A stretch of DNA of 64,000 nucleotides from Methanoregula sp. (GCF_028679125.1 NZ_JAJRCG010000003.1:124001-188000), one strand, 5' to 3'; shown: positions 52,547 to 62,662, numbered from the stretch's first letter. Program-made: numbers and translations. The notes: generated by a model from the sequence alone, not told the origin.

Positions 52547-53253
52547 AGGAATTCATACAGATGCCGGAGTGAAAAAGATAGCGATATTCCCAGCTTACCG
52601 GAATATTATCAAATCCAATATGTGCGACAGGTATTGTACCAGACTATAATGGCACAACAGTTTTCCTTTTCATAACCATGCGGGGTTTGCTCAATAAAGT
52701 TTGAGCAATGTCCGGTTGATCAGCGTAACGAACTTTGGCAAGGATTGTGGAGCTCGATTGAAAATATTTTGAAACGATCCGGTAAAAAATTTTCATGGAA
52801 CATCTGTTGAACTATTTTCCATTCATGTCTGTTGAAAAAATCCGGTAAAATATTTTTAAAACCCATCGTCCGCTTGAAAAAGAAAAATAAGTGACCTCGC
52901 GAGTATCCCCAATCAAACAATGGTTAATCCGTTCATTGGTGCAGGTATTTCCCACTGAAGCGGGGGATACACGTGATAACAACAGACTGCTGCGATAATG
53001 TTTCCGGCCCAGAAAGGCCCTGAATAATACGCGCCGGGCAAAAACAATTTCACGAATTCTGGTATTGTACTAACCATCCTGACAATGCATTCATTTTTTT
53101 CCGGCCGGGAAAAATCATGGATACATGCGGGGAATCTGGAAAAAACAAAAAGAAACAATTTCCCCATATTCTGAACGATTGAATGCCCGTTGACAGCATC
53201 CAAGTGGAGAATTCCTTTCATATTCTTTTATCTTGGATACAGAAAGGATAGCA
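52547..53253. other. 700-bp intergenic stretch, no gene supported
   Basis: It is AT-rich. Two copies of ATCCGGTAAAA(A/T)ATTTT lie at about 52780 and 52841. A minus-strand frame at 52913-53221 is open but has no start signals or recognisable domain. The left part must hold the promoter of the gene at 52232. Confidence 0.4.
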
Positions 53254-56200
53254 TCAATATTTTCGCCCGACAACCCGGTATTTCCCGTTCAGCACCGTTA
53301 TTTCGAACCGGGCCCCTTTCCCCGGCACGCCGTTCTCGGTGATCGTGATGCCTGTGATGGAGAGGATCTCCCGGGCGAGGAAAAGGCCCATCCCGGTATT
53401 TTTACCAAATCCGCGTTCGAAGATCTGTTCCTTCTCGTCAACAGGAACCCCCTCCCCGTCATCTTCGCACACAACGACATGGTGGCCATCACGTTCCTCA
53501 ACAGAAAACCGGATAGTCGTGATCTTTCCCCCGTACCGCACAGCATTGTCCATGAGGTTGTAAAAGACCTTGATAATCAGCGGGTCTGCGAACACTTCAG
53601 TTCCGGCTGGCAGATCGTTTTTCACCATAACCTGTCCGAGCGGGGCTTCTTTTGCTGCACTATCTGCCAGTGTCCGGCAATCCTGCCAGACCGGAGCTTT
53701 GACACCTATGTTCTCATATTCTTTCGTGAACTGGATCATGGAGGTGATCCGGTCACTCGCCGTTGTGAGCCGGTTGAAATATCCTTCAAGGGCGGGATCG
53801 GGTACTTTCGTATGCAATAAATCAAGGAACCCGCGCAGTGTAAGGAGCTGATTATTGATGTCGTGCCGGGTGATTTCAGAGAGAAGTTTGAGATTCTTGT
53901 TTGCCTGGCACTGTGCTTCCTCGGCCCGCTTGAGATCCGTGATGTCCTGGTTCACCCCGTGAGTCTTGATTGTCCGGCCTTGTGTATCTTTTGTGATCCC
54001 GACACACATCTCAATGTGCCGGATCTCGCCATCCCCGCGAATAATCCGGTATTCCCGCCGGGACACATAATGCGGGTCGGTTGTGGTTCTGGTTTTTTCA
54101 TCTTCATCGACAAGGACACCAAGATCTTCCGGGTAAACGATATCCCGAAGGTACACTTCTGCCGTCATACGGGTGATGCCGTTGTTCTCCGCTTGCGTTC
54201 CATAGAGGGTTGAGAAACGGGTATCGAACGTTAAGACACCCGTGCTGAGATCACATTCCCAGGTCACCAGATTGGCCAGGTCCATCGCTTCCGCGAGCAT
54301 GCGCTGGCTGTTCCGGAGTGCATTTTCCGCCGCTTTACGTTCAGTGATGTTAACAAAAGATTCTACCAGTACCTCTCTTTCCCCGAGCATCGTTTTTACA
54401 ACACTCTTGAGAATGGGAATTTTTTCCCCATGGGCGGTGAGAAGGACTTGTTCAGAGGAATCAAGCGTCTGTCCCAAATCCATAACCGGGCATTTGCCTG
54501 ATTCGTCGGGACAGATAAAGCAGTGACAGATCGAGCCGATAACAGATTCTTTCATTTCCCCGATCATTTCGAGCGCTTTTGGGTTCACGTCAAGGATCAT
54601 GCGGGTCTGTGCATCGATAATGAGGACGCCGGATTGCATCAGTGTGAGGATCGTGCGGAACCGCTGTTCGCTCTCCAAAAGCGCCTGCCCTGCTGTCATG
54701 ACATCGGTAATATCCCGGCCTACCGACTGGAATTCGACAGGGTTTCCTGCATGGTCATAGATCGCACGGTCACTCCAATGCTGCCACCGGATGCTCCCGT
54801 CCGGGAAGATCACCCGCTGCCGGACAATACCCACCGGGTTTTCCGGTGTGAGGGCAGCAAACATCTCTTTTATTTTCAAGCCGTCTTCTGCGGGTATAAC
54901 CGGGCGGAACCGGTGCCCGAGAATCTTTTCACGGGTCAGGCCAAAATACCGGCAATAGGCTTCGTTGACAAAGACGTGCGTACCATCCGGGAGAAACCTG
55001 CAGATGAACTCGGTCTGGTCCTCGATTACATTCCTGTACCGCTGTTCGCTCTCTCTTAACAGGTTCTGGCTTTTTGCCAGTTCATCGTAATTCTGCCGGA
55101 GTTCTTCTTCTGTTGCAGTCAGCTGCTCGTTTGCTGCATGCAGTTCCTTGTGGCGGCGGGAAATCTCTTCTTCGGCTGCTTTCTGATCCGTAATATCGGA
55201 ATACATCGCAAACGAGCCACGGAACGTACCGTCAGGATCAAAGAGCGGGGTCGAAGATACCTGCATCCACCGGACCTTCCTGTCTTTGGTAATAAAGCGG
55301 CTCGCGTACCGGCCGCTCTTTCCCTGCCTGAGTTCCTTTACCCGCGAGATAGCGACAGGCATATCTTCCGCTGCCACAAAAGAAGTGTAGTTCTTACCTG
55401 TCATTTTCTCCGGCGTGTAACCGAGCATATCCGCCATCCGCCGGTTGACATAGATCGTTTTGAATGTCTCATCCAGCTTACAGATACCCTCACTTGTGGT
55501 CTCGACAATCTGGCGGTACTGCTTCTCGCTCTCTATAAGCAGGCCCTGGCTTTTTGCCAGTTCATCGTAATTCTGCCGGAGTTCTTCTTCCGTTGCAGTC
55601 AGCTGCTCGTTTGCTGCATGCAGTTCCCTGTTGCGGCGGGAAATCTCTTCTTCGGCTGTTTTATGATCCGTAATATCGGAATACATCGCAAACGAGCCAC
55701 GGAACGTGCCGTCCGGATCAAAGAGCGGGGTCGAAGATACCTGCATCCACCGGACCATTCCGTCTTTGGTAATAAAGCGGCGCTCGTACCGGCTGCTCTT
55801 TCCCAGCCTGCGTTCTTTTATCCGACAGGTATAGACGGGGACTTCTTCTGCTACCATGAAAAGAGCGATGTTTTGTCCTATCATCTCTTCCGGAGTGCAG
55901 CAGTGCATTTCAGCCATTCGCCGGTTAACGTAGACTATTTCGAGCTTTTCGTCCAGCTGAGATATACCCTCCTCCGTGGTCTCAACAATCCGGCGGTACT
56001 GCTTCTCACTCTCTTCAAGCAGGTTCTGGCTTTTTGCCAGATTATCGTAATTCTGCTGGAGTTTTTCTTCCGTTGCAGTCAGCTGCTCGTATGCTGCACG
56101 CAATTCCTGGTTGCGGTAGGCAATCTCTTCTTCCGCTGCTTTACGATCAGTAATATCGGAACACATCCCGAAGGAACCCCGGAATGTGCCGTCCGGGTCC

Positions 56201-58212
56201 AGGTGCGGGGTCGCAGATACCTGTATCCACCGGATCCTCCCGTCTTTGGTGACGAAGCGGCGCTCGAACCGGCCGTTCTTTCCCTGCCGGCACTCCTCGA
56301 GCCGGATAATCTGGTCGGACAGATCGTCTTCTGCCACAAAAGAAGTCAGGAGCCGGCCCATCATCTCCTCCGGCAGGTAACCGAACATATCCGCCATCTG
56401 TTGGTTGACATAGACCGTGGCGAACTTCTCGTCAATCTGCCAGATCCCCTCCTTTGCGGTCTCGACAATCCGGCGGTACTGCTTTTCGCTCTCTATAAGC
56501 AGACTCTGACTTTTTGCCAGTTCATCGTAATTCTGTCGGAGTTCTTCTTCCGTTGCGGTCAGCTGTTCGTTCGCTGCATGCAGTTCCTTGTTGCGGCAGG
56601 CAATCTCTTCTTCCGCTGCTTTACGATCGGTAATGTCGGAATGCATCGCAAAAGAACCCCGGAACGTGCCGTCCGGATCCTGGATCGGGGTCGCAGATAC
56701 ATAGATCCACCGGATCTTCCTGTCTTTGGTAATAAAGCGGCGTTCGTACCGGCTGCTTTTCCCCTTCCTGCGCTCTTCCAACCGGGCTGTCTGGTCGGGC
56801 ACATCTTCTGCTGCCATGAACGAAGTGTATCCTTGGCCTATCATCTCCTTCGGGGTATAACCGAGCATGTCCGCCATCCGCCGGTTGACATAGATCGTTT
56901 CGAAATTCATATCCAGTTTACAGATACCTTCATTTGTGGTTTCGACAATCTGGCGGTACTGATTCTCGCTTGCTCTCAGCAGGTCATGGCTTTTTGTCAG
57001 GTCCTCGTAATTCTGCCGGAGTTTTTCTTCGGTTGCTTTACGATCCGTAATATCGGAACACATCGCAAAGGAGCCCAGGAATGTGCCGTCAGGGTCCATA
57101 ATGGGGGTCCCGGAAACCTGTATCCACCGGATCTTTCCGTCTTTGGTAACAAAGCGGCGCTCGTACTGGCTGCTCTTTACCAATCTGCGTTCTTCTTTCC
57201 GGACGGTATGTCCGGGCATATCTTCTGCTGCCATGAACGACGCGATGTTCCCACCAGTCATCTCCTCCGGAGTGTAACCGAGTATATCCGCCATCCGCCG
57301 GTTGACATAAACTATTTCGAACTTCTCATTCATCTGGCAGATACCCTCCTCCGTGGTCTCAACAATACGGCGGTACTGTTTCTCGCTCTCCCGCAGAGCC
57401 TCCTCCGCACGTTTGTATTCGGTGACATCCCGAATGGATTCGATCGCACCGATGATTTCCCCTTGCCGGTTGTAAAGCGGGCTCGCCTTAGCCATGAGAG
57501 TTACCGGCGTTCCTTTCAGGAGGGGAAAGATAGTATCGGCGAGCAGGGTATCCTTCGAGTGAACGATGTGTGCATATTTTTTGGCAATAATCTCATCAGA
57601 TTCAAAGATCAAATCGATCAGGATCGGTTGCCGTTGCCCGTAGAACGGAATCGCGTACTCGTACTCCTTTTTTCCCAGCATCGCCTCGGGTGGAATACCC
57701 GTCATCTCTTCAATGGCACGGTTCCACGCGATAATATGGCCGGACCGGTCGATTGCAAAGGTAGCATCCGGTAGAAAGTTGATGATATCTGCTTCACGGC
57801 GCTCATAGTCACGGATGCTTGCTTCTGCCATTCGTTTCTGGGTCGCCTGGCGGATCTGGTGTGCGAGCTCGGTGAACTGCGAGACCGGCTCACCGCCTTT
57901 CTGAAGATAGAAATCGGCACCTTCATTCAGGGCCTGGATGACAACCTCCTCACGCCCGCGTCCGGTGAAAAGGATAAACGGGATGGTATTTCCTGAAGTC
58001 CTGATCGTTTTTAAAAATTGAATGCCATCCATACCCGGCATCTGGTAATCCGAGATAATGACATCGTAGTTTTTTGTATCCAGCAACGTAAATGCAGCTG
58101 AGGCTGATGTGATGGTATCGACGGTGAATTGCCCTTTTCGCTCAAGAAAGATTTTGCCAATTTCAAGCAAGCCGGGTTCGTCATCAACGTACAGAACAGA
58201 GATCGGAGACAT
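53254..58212 (-). CDS. Receiver-multi-PAS hybrid histidine kinase (1652 aa)
   Basis: An N-terminal receiver domain (VLYVDDEPGLLEIG, phospho-Asp in VIISDYQMPGMDG, ILFTGRGREE) is followed by about nine PAS/PAC units. Units 2-6 are near-identical, each PAS plus a coiled coil built on ELHAANEQLTATEEELRQNY. Their DNA repeats every 480 bp (aligned motif at 55081, 55561, 56041, 56521, 57001). The kinase core has ITRHDINNQLLTLRGF with the phosphoacceptor His (about residue 1460), then LMDNAVRYGG, CEDDGEGVP and GMGLFLA. No membrane helix, so it is cytoplasmic. The PAS ligands are unknown. Confidence 0.93.
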   Translation of the reverse strand: MSPISVLYVDDEPGLLEIGKIFLERKGQFTVDTITSASAAFTLLDTKNYDVIISDYQMPGMDGIQFLKTIRTSGNTIPFILFTGRGREEVVIQALNEGADFYLQKGGEPVSQFTELAHQIRQATQKRMAEASIRDYERREADIINFLPDATFAIDRSGHIIAWNRAIEEMTGIPPEAMLGKKEYEYAIPFYGQRQPILIDLIFESDEIIAKKYAHIVHSKDTLLADTIFPLLKGTPVTLMAKASPLYNRQGEIIGAIESIRDVTEYKRAEEALRESEKQYRRIVETTEEGICQMNEKFEIVYVNRRMADILGYTPEEMTGGNIASFMAAEDMPGHTVRKEERRLVKSSQYERRFVTKDGKIRWIQVSGTPIMDPDGTFLGSFAMCSDITDRKATEEKLRQNYEDLTKSHDLLRASENQYRQIVETTNEGICKLDMNFETIYVNRRMADMLGYTPKEMIGQGYTSFMAAEDVPDQTARLEERRKGKSSRYERRFITKDRKIRWIYVSATPIQDPDGTFRGSFAMHSDITDRKAAEEEIACRNKELHAANEQLTATEEELRQNYDELAKSQSLLIESEKQYRRIVETAKEGIWQIDEKFATVYVNQQMADMFGYLPEEMMGRLLTSFVAEDDLSDQIIRLEECRQGKNGRFERRFVTKDGRIRWIQVSATPHLDPDGTFRGSFGMCSDITDRKAAEEEIAYRNQELRAAYEQLTATEEKLQQNYDNLAKSQNLLEESEKQYRRIVETTEEGISQLDEKLEIVYVNRRMAEMHCCTPEEMIGQNIALFMVAEEVPVYTCRIKERRLGKSSRYERRFITKDGMVRWMQVSSTPLFDPDGTFRGSFAMYSDITDHKTAEEEISRRNRELHAANEQLTATEEELRQNYDELAKSQGLLIESEKQYRQIVETTSEGICKLDETFKTIYVNRRMADMLGYTPEKMTGKNYTSFVAAEDMPVAISRVKELRQGKSGRYASRFITKDRKVRWMQVSSTPLFDPDGTFRGSFAMYSDITDQKAAEEEISRRHKELHAANEQLTATEEELRQNYDELAKSQNLLRESEQRYRNVIEDQTEFICRFLPDGTHVFVNEAYCRYFGLTREKILGHRFRPVIPAEDGLKIKEMFAALTPENPVGIVRQRVIFPDGSIRWQHWSDRAIYDHAGNPVEFQSVGRDITDVMTAGQALLESEQRFRTILTLMQSGVLIIDAQTRMILDVNPKALEMIGEMKESVIGSICHCFICPDESGKCPVMDLGQTLDSSEQVLLTAHGEKIPILKSVVKTMLGEREVLVESFVNITERKAAENALRNSQRMLAEAMDLANLVTWECDLSTGVLTFDTRFSTLYGTQAENNGITRMTAEVYLRDIVYPEDLGVLVDEDEKTRTTTDPHYVSRREYRIIRGDGEIRHIEMCVGITKDTQGRTIKTHGVNQDITDLKRAEEAQCQANKNLKLLSEITRHDINNQLLTLRGFLDLLHTKVPDPALEGYFNRLTTASDRITSMIQFTKEYENIGVKAPVWQDCRTLADSAAKEAPLGQVMVKNDLPAGTEVFADPLIIKVFYNLMDNAVRYGGKITTIRFSVEERDGHHVVVCEDDGEGVPVDEKEQIFERGFGKNTGMGLFLAREILSITGITITENGVPGKGARFEITVLNGKYRVVGRKY
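55060..57400 (-). repeat. Five 480-bp tandem repeats inside the multi-PAS kinase
   Basis: The string TCGTAATTCTG(C/T)(C/T)GGAG recurs at exactly 480-base steps. The unit nearest the 5' end of the gene lacks a stretch of about 75 bases of coiled-coil coding. Differences between units are few, so amplification was recent or is homogenised. Confidence 0.85.
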
Positions 58213-58720
58213 CGTAATAATCGTTCAGCGCAAGCTGCGCAGCATTTGCATCCACAATTTTCAAACAGGTACTGCACATAAGAGCAGGGTCAGGTCTCTG
58301 CCGGTACAACACTGGTGCACATCTCTGGATCCCGGTAATTTCATCTTCCATTATTTGTTTACCACGCGTTTTTTCAGGGTTTCAGATTGATAGATAATCA
58401 TTTTCTTAAAGTATTATTTAAATTTTGATTAAGATGCATATCACTTCTGCAAACAAATATGGTGTACTATGATACAGCGTATGAATGATATTGTTTACAT
58501 CTTCTGAACCGGGATCGGTTTTTCAATAAAAAGGGAGAAATTGGCCGGGTCGGGGACGCTCTTAAAACCTGCCTCCAAGAATTACCATCGCAGAACTGGC
58601 AAACCGCCTGAACCAGAACCGGTTTACCACAACCGGGTTCCGATAGCCCCTATCATAGCAGTAAACAAAAATTCGCCTTTATATCCATAGGTTATCCCCG
58701 TTACTCAATTGCGATTTCAC

Positions 58721-58853
58721 CCACTCCTTGCTCCACAGGGAGTCGCCCGGACATCTCGTGGAGTCCTCGTCGGGTAACCGGCCTAATCAACAGGTTTTGT
58801 AAAAGCAGATGGGTATTGCAAAACCTACCGGAGCGTTTTAGCGCGTAGGTCCT
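58721..58853 (+). repeat. Dispersed repeat R2, copy 3 (diverged)
   Basis: CGCCCGGACATCTCGTGGAG, TCCTCGTCGGGTAACCGGCC, then TTGCAAAACC..GGAGCGTTTTAGCGCG aligns with 50110-50236 through both the GC-rich part and the hairpin part. Confidence 0.5.
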
Positions 58854-58904
58854 TGTATCTGATAAAAAAAGTAAATTGTCCAGAAAATATAATCAATCCG
58901 GTCC

Positions 58905-59091
58905 CTTCGCTTTCAAATCCATCTCCACACAACAGGTCGCATCGACCACAGGAGTATCGATAATCGCAACAACTGCGCCACTCATAAACCCGATATCCCC
59001 CCAATTATTGTCATGAGAAACCTGACGGCAAAGCCTCCGACAAATCCAAATGCATGAATCAGTATCCCGGATCCCATGCTGCTGAATTCAA
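58905..59091 (-). pseudogene. Frameshifted copy of the 52232 membrane protein
   Basis: Minus-strand translation gives SSMGSGILIHAFGFVGGFAV then RFLMTIIGGISGL and a TGA. In the next frame it continues SGAVVAIIDTPVVDATCCVE then MDLKAKG. The intact protein has SSMGPVMGMQVLGLAGGLVM, LCLMTILGGIIGL and GGIEMDLEVKS. The N-terminal half is lost. Confidence 0.75.
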
Positions 59092-59159
59092 CGCGTTCGT
59101 CATGCATTGTGCCGGAATAACCGGATCCCTGGAGATGTCTTATCGCAACCAGGGTCTGC

Positions 59160-59285
59160 TCAAAAAAGGTAACGAACGGCCGGGCTGATTGAGGTAATGG
59201 TGGACGACTCCGCGCTGACAGGCACTGCCAGGATAAGTGACAGGATCAGGCCCGTCAGGAATACCATGATAAAGGTTTGTTTCAT
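59160..59285 (-). CDS. Truncated secreted protein (41 aa, signal peptide plus stub)
   Basis: MKQTFIMVFLTGLILSLILA, VPVSAESSTITSISPAVRYLF, then TGA. The first 25 residues are a complete signal peptide. SSTITSISPA is how mature TIG/IPT-domain surface proteins of methanogens often begin. The frame then breaks, so this is probably the 5' stub of a deleted surface-protein gene. Confidence 0.5.
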   Translation of the reverse strand: MKQTFIMVFLTGLILSLILAVPVSAESSTITSISPAVRYLF

Positions 59286-59537
59286 TTTTTCTTCCCTAGC
59301 TGATGTATAAAATGAACCTGCGGTTGTCATGGGATAAATTCAGTTCATGAACGGGCGGTTAATATGAACTCACGAGTGATACTATTACCCGGCAAGAGAA
59401 CCGGAATGATACCGGTGCCAAGGAACTTTTTTTTAACGGTAAATCCGTATCCCCCGTCAGTAAACCGTCTTCATCATGATCACCCGCCGTTTTGAGGAAA
59501 TCATTATCTGGTACAACGGGCGTTCACTCATCATGGA

Positions 59538-60896
59538 GTGAATCCCGTGGGCACCTATTTCCGCGAACCGGTCGAGACCCTTGAGCGGTCGGATCTCGAC
59601 GCCCTGATCGAAGAGCGTATCCACTACACGGTCCGGTATGCAAACGACCATTCGCCCTTTTACCGGCACTGGTTCCGCGAACACCGGATTGATCCCGCCA
59701 CGATCCGGACGCACGAGGATCTCGCGGGCCTTCCGATCATTGGTGGTGCCGATATCCGGGCCAACCAGCCCCCGAACCGGAAAGACTTCGGGTTCCTCTC
59801 CGCTGCACCGGACGACATCTTCACCATCCACGAGACGAGCGGCACGAGCGGAACGCCAAAAAGTTTCTTCCTCGCGTGGCAGGAATGGGAGCGGCTTGCA
59901 GAGAAGTATGCCCGCATCTTTGTCTCGCAGGGATTCGGACGGGGGGACCGGATGGTGATTTGCGCATCGTACGGCATGAATGTCGGGGCAAACACCATGA
60001 CGCTTGCCGCCCGCGACATCGGCATGACGATCATCCCGACCGGCAAGTGTACCTTCCCGCTCCGGACCATCACGAATTACCGGCCAACCGGCATTGTCGG
60101 GAGTGTCTTCAAGCTGATCCGGCTGGCCCGGCAGATGAAAGCCGAAGGCATGAAACCGGAAGAGTCGGGCGTGAAGAGACTGGTCGTGGGCGGCGAGGCA
60201 TTTGCAGACGAGTCGCGGGCATATCTTGCCGGGCTCTGGGGATGCGAGGTCTTCAACACGTACGGCAGCACGGAGGGGACCATGTGCGGTGAGTGCTCGG
60301 CACGGCAGGGGCTTCACGTTCCCGAAGACCTTGTCCACATGGATCTCTACGACCCGGACAAAAAAGGGTTCGTGAAAGACGGCGAGTGCGGGCGGATCGT
60401 GCTCACAACCCTGCTGCCGGTCGGGGCGAAATGCGGGATGCTGCTGATCAATTACGATACGGATGACACGACCGTTGTCACCAGCCGCGACCGCTGTGCC
60501 TGTGGCAGGACACACATGCGGATCTACACGCCCCAGCGTGAGGCCGAGACGTTCTGGGCCCGCGGGACACCCATGAACCGGGTCGATGTCGAGCGGGGCG
60601 TCTTCCAGCCGGGGAACATGGAGTACCTCACGGGCGAGTACGAGGCGTTCCTGTACGCGGGCGATGACCGGGAGAAGACGGTGATGCGGGTGAGCATGGA
60701 AGCGGAGGATCCAAAGACCTGCGACCGCGATCTGGTTGCAGAGAATTTCAAAAAATCGTTCTTTGCCATGAAACCGCGGCTGAGGCAACAGGAGGAGGAA
60801 GGCCTCTTTACCATTGACTTCAACTTTGTTTTGCCACGCGGTCTTGAACTCTCGTCCCTGCCCGGCCGGCCGAAACGGTTCGTGGACCGGAGGTAA
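59538..60896 (+). CDS. Coenzyme F390 synthetase-like / phenylacetate-CoA-ligase-type adenylating enzyme
   Basis: A 452-aa member of the ANL superfamily. The AMP-binding P-loop is IHETSGTSGTPKSFFLAW; YGMNVGANTMTLAARDIG, NTYGSTEGTMCGE and the Cys-rich RDRCACGRTHMRIYTPQ are typical of the PaaK/F390 synthetase group. F390 synthetase adenylylates F420 upon oxygen exposure in methanogens, which fits the host; an acyl-CoA ligase is the alternative. The start is a GTG at 59538 after GGAG. It is upstream of tspO and a UV endonuclease on the same strand. Confidence 0.8.
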   Translation: MNPVGTYFREPVETLERSDLDALIEERIHYTVRYANDHSPFYRHWFREHRIDPATIRTHEDLAGLPIIGGADIRANQPPNRKDFGFLSAAPDDIFTIHETSGTSGTPKSFFLAWQEWERLAEKYARIFVSQGFGRGDRMVICASYGMNVGANTMTLAARDIGMTIIPTGKCTFPLRTITNYRPTGIVGSVFKLIRLARQMKAEGMKPEESGVKRLVVGGEAFADESRAYLAGLWGCEVFNTYGSTEGTMCGECSARQGLHVPEDLVHMDLYDPDKKGFVKDGECGRIVLTTLLPVGAKCGMLLINYDTDDTTVVTSRDRCACGRTHMRIYTPQREAETFWARGTPMNRVDVERGVFQPGNMEYLTGEYEAFLYAGDDREKTVMRVSMEAEDPKTCDRDLVAENFKKSFFAMKPRLRQQEEEGLFTIDFNFVLPRGLELSSLPGRPKRFVDRR

Positions 60897-60980
60897 CGCA
60901 CCGGGGGATCGTTCATCCCCCGGCCCGCAGGTGATGGCCATGAACTATACTCTTATTATATCTCCGGCAGAATCCGATGC

Positions 60981-61478
60981 ATGGAACATGCGGATACACT
61001 GCACATCCCTTCGTTTCCGAAGCTGGTTGCCGCGGCACTCTCCTGTATTATCGTGGGCAGCCTGGGTTCGCTCGTGACTGTTACCGGTCCCGGTTCATGG
61101 TATGCCTCGCTTGCAAAACCCTTCTTCACCCCGCCCGGATGGATCTTTGCACCGGTGTGGATCATCCTCTTCATTCTCATGGGAATCGCACTCAGCCTTG
61201 TCTGGGATGCCGGCATACAGCGCCGCGAGGTACAGGTTGCCATCGGGATATTCGGCATACAGTTCGGGCTCAATGTCCTCTGGTCGTTCCTCTTCTTTTA
61301 CCTCCGCTCGCCTCTCCTCGGCTTCGTGGACATCATCTTCCTCTGGATCCTGATCGCAGTTTCCATTGCACTCTTCTTCAGGATTCGGAAGAGTGCTGCG
61401 TACTTCCTCATCCCGTACATTGCATGGGTTACTATCGCTACGGCCCTGAACGGCGCAATATATGTGATGAACCCGTGA
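60981..61478 (+). CDS. tspO: TspO/MBR tryptophan-rich sensory protein
   Basis: A 165-aa five-helix membrane protein. Family motifs: GSWYASLAKPFFTPPGWIFA, PVWIILFILMGIALSLVW, GIFGIQFGLNVLWSFLFF and PYIAWVTIATALNGAIYVMN. TspO binds tetrapyrroles and has been linked to oxidative stress. The gap to the F390 gene is 84 bases and to the next gene 52, so the three may be one operon. Confidence 0.94.
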   Translation: MEHADTLHIPSFPKLVAAALSCIIVGSLGSLVTVTGPGSWYASLAKPFFTPPGWIFAPVWIILFILMGIALSLVWDAGIQRREVQVAIGIFGIQFGLNVLWSFLFFYLRSPLLGFVDIIFLWILIAVSIALFFRIRKSAAYFLIPYIAWVTIATALNGAIYVMNP

Positions 61479-61530
61479 TGTTCAGCCGTTTTCAAAAAGC
61501 AGTTTACCAGCCACTATCAGGAAAAACACT

Positions 61531-62421
61531 ATGCGGATCGGGTATCCCTGCATCAACCGGAGCATCGGGTGCAGTGCCAACCGGACATTCCGGCTGGCAT
61601 CATATTCAGAAGACCGTCTGCTCGGAACGGTTGCAGGAAACATTGCCTGCCTCCGGAAGATCCTTGCCTGGAACCAGAAGAACGACATCCTCTTCTTCCG
61701 GATCACCTCCGACTTAGTCCCGTTCGCATCCCACCCGGTCTGCACATTTCCCTGGCAGGAACAGTTCCGGGAAGAATTCGCAGCAACCGGTACGTTCATC
61801 AAAGAGGCGGGGATCCGGATCTCAATGCATCCGGACCAGTTCATTGTCCTCAATTCCCCGGATGAACGGGTGGTCTCGCGGAGCATCGATGAACTCGCCT
61901 ACCATGCCCGGGTACTGGATGCAATGGGGCTTGATGCGAGCGCAAAGATCCAGCTCCATGTTGGCGGCGTGTACGGAGATCCCGTGAAAAGCATTGCACG
62001 ATTTGTCCGGGTGTACGGGCAGCTGGACCCTGCTATCCTCAGGAGGCTTGTTGTTGAGAACGATGACCAGCGGTTCACCGCATCAGACTGCCTGGAGATC
62101 CATGAACTGACCGGCATTCCGGTCCTGTTCGATGTCTTCCACCATACATGCAGGAACAATGGGGAGGATCTCGATGAGATAATCCCGGCGATCAGTAAAA
62201 CATGGCAACGAAGCGACGGGACGATGATGGCGGACTACAGTTCCCAGCACCCGGAAAAACGGGCTGGGAGCCATGCAGAGCATATCGACATCACGGATTT
62301 CAAAAAGTTCCTGGCCATCTCACGAGCCACGGATATGGATATCATGCTTGAGATCAAGGACAAGGAGAACAGCGCTCTTGCCGCAGTTGCGCTTGCCCGG
62401 GCGGATCCACGGTTCGCGTAA
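61531..62421 (+). CDS. uvsE: UV-damage endonuclease (UVDE)
   Basis: A 296-aa TIM-barrel nuclease. RIGYPCINRSIGCSANRTFR at the start, FFRITSDLVPFASHP, ISMHPDQFIVLNSP, QLHVGGVYGDP, VVENDDQRF, LFDVFHHTCRNNG and MLEIKDKENSAL carry the metal ligands and are the family signature. It nicks DNA 5' to UV photoproducts and some other lesions. Placement after tspO and an F390 synthetase-like gene suggests an oxygen and light stress group. Confidence 0.95.
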   Translation: MRIGYPCINRSIGCSANRTFRLASYSEDRLLGTVAGNIACLRKILAWNQKNDILFFRITSDLVPFASHPVCTFPWQEQFREEFAATGTFIKEAGIRISMHPDQFIVLNSPDERVVSRSIDELAYHARVLDAMGLDASAKIQLHVGGVYGDPVKSIARFVRVYGQLDPAILRRLVVENDDQRFTASDCLEIHELTGIPVLFDVFHHTCRNNGEDLDEIIPAISKTWQRSDGTMMADYSSQHPEKRAGSHAEHIDITDFKKFLAISRATDMDIMLEIKDKENSALAAVALARADPRFA

Positions 62422-62662
62422 CCGTACACGGAATTTTTCCGAACATCACCATTTCCTGCCTTGCGGGATCGCCAGGATAGGAATTTCCTGTGGCAGAACG
62501 GTCACGAACGAAAAGAATCAAGGACAGATCCCGGAATCCAACATCACGACGGTACGGTGGCAATCACCGCGGAGGAAACTCAACCGGGATATATGAAAAA
62601 TTGCATCTTTTTAAAAACGCAAGTGGTTGTACCTGAAAAATTGATAGTGGTGTAGACAAAGA

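Larger units (their letters stand above)
58213..59159. other. Intergenic relic zone
   Basis: Upstream of the large kinase. It holds repeat R2 copy 3 and a frameshifted copy of the small membrane protein (both listed). The part at 58213-58500 is AT-rich and should contain the kinase promoter. No intact gene is seen. Confidence 0.5.

Noticed and set aside
52913-53221. 102-aa minus-strand open frame
   Set aside because: No ribosome site or family; the sequence is AT-rich intergenic DNA with several open frames.
55138-57774. 878-aa open frame antisense to the multi-PAS kinase
   Set aside because: It mirrors the 480-bp repeats of the sense gene, has no ribosome site, and its translation is rich in Cys/His/Arg as expected from a shadow frame.
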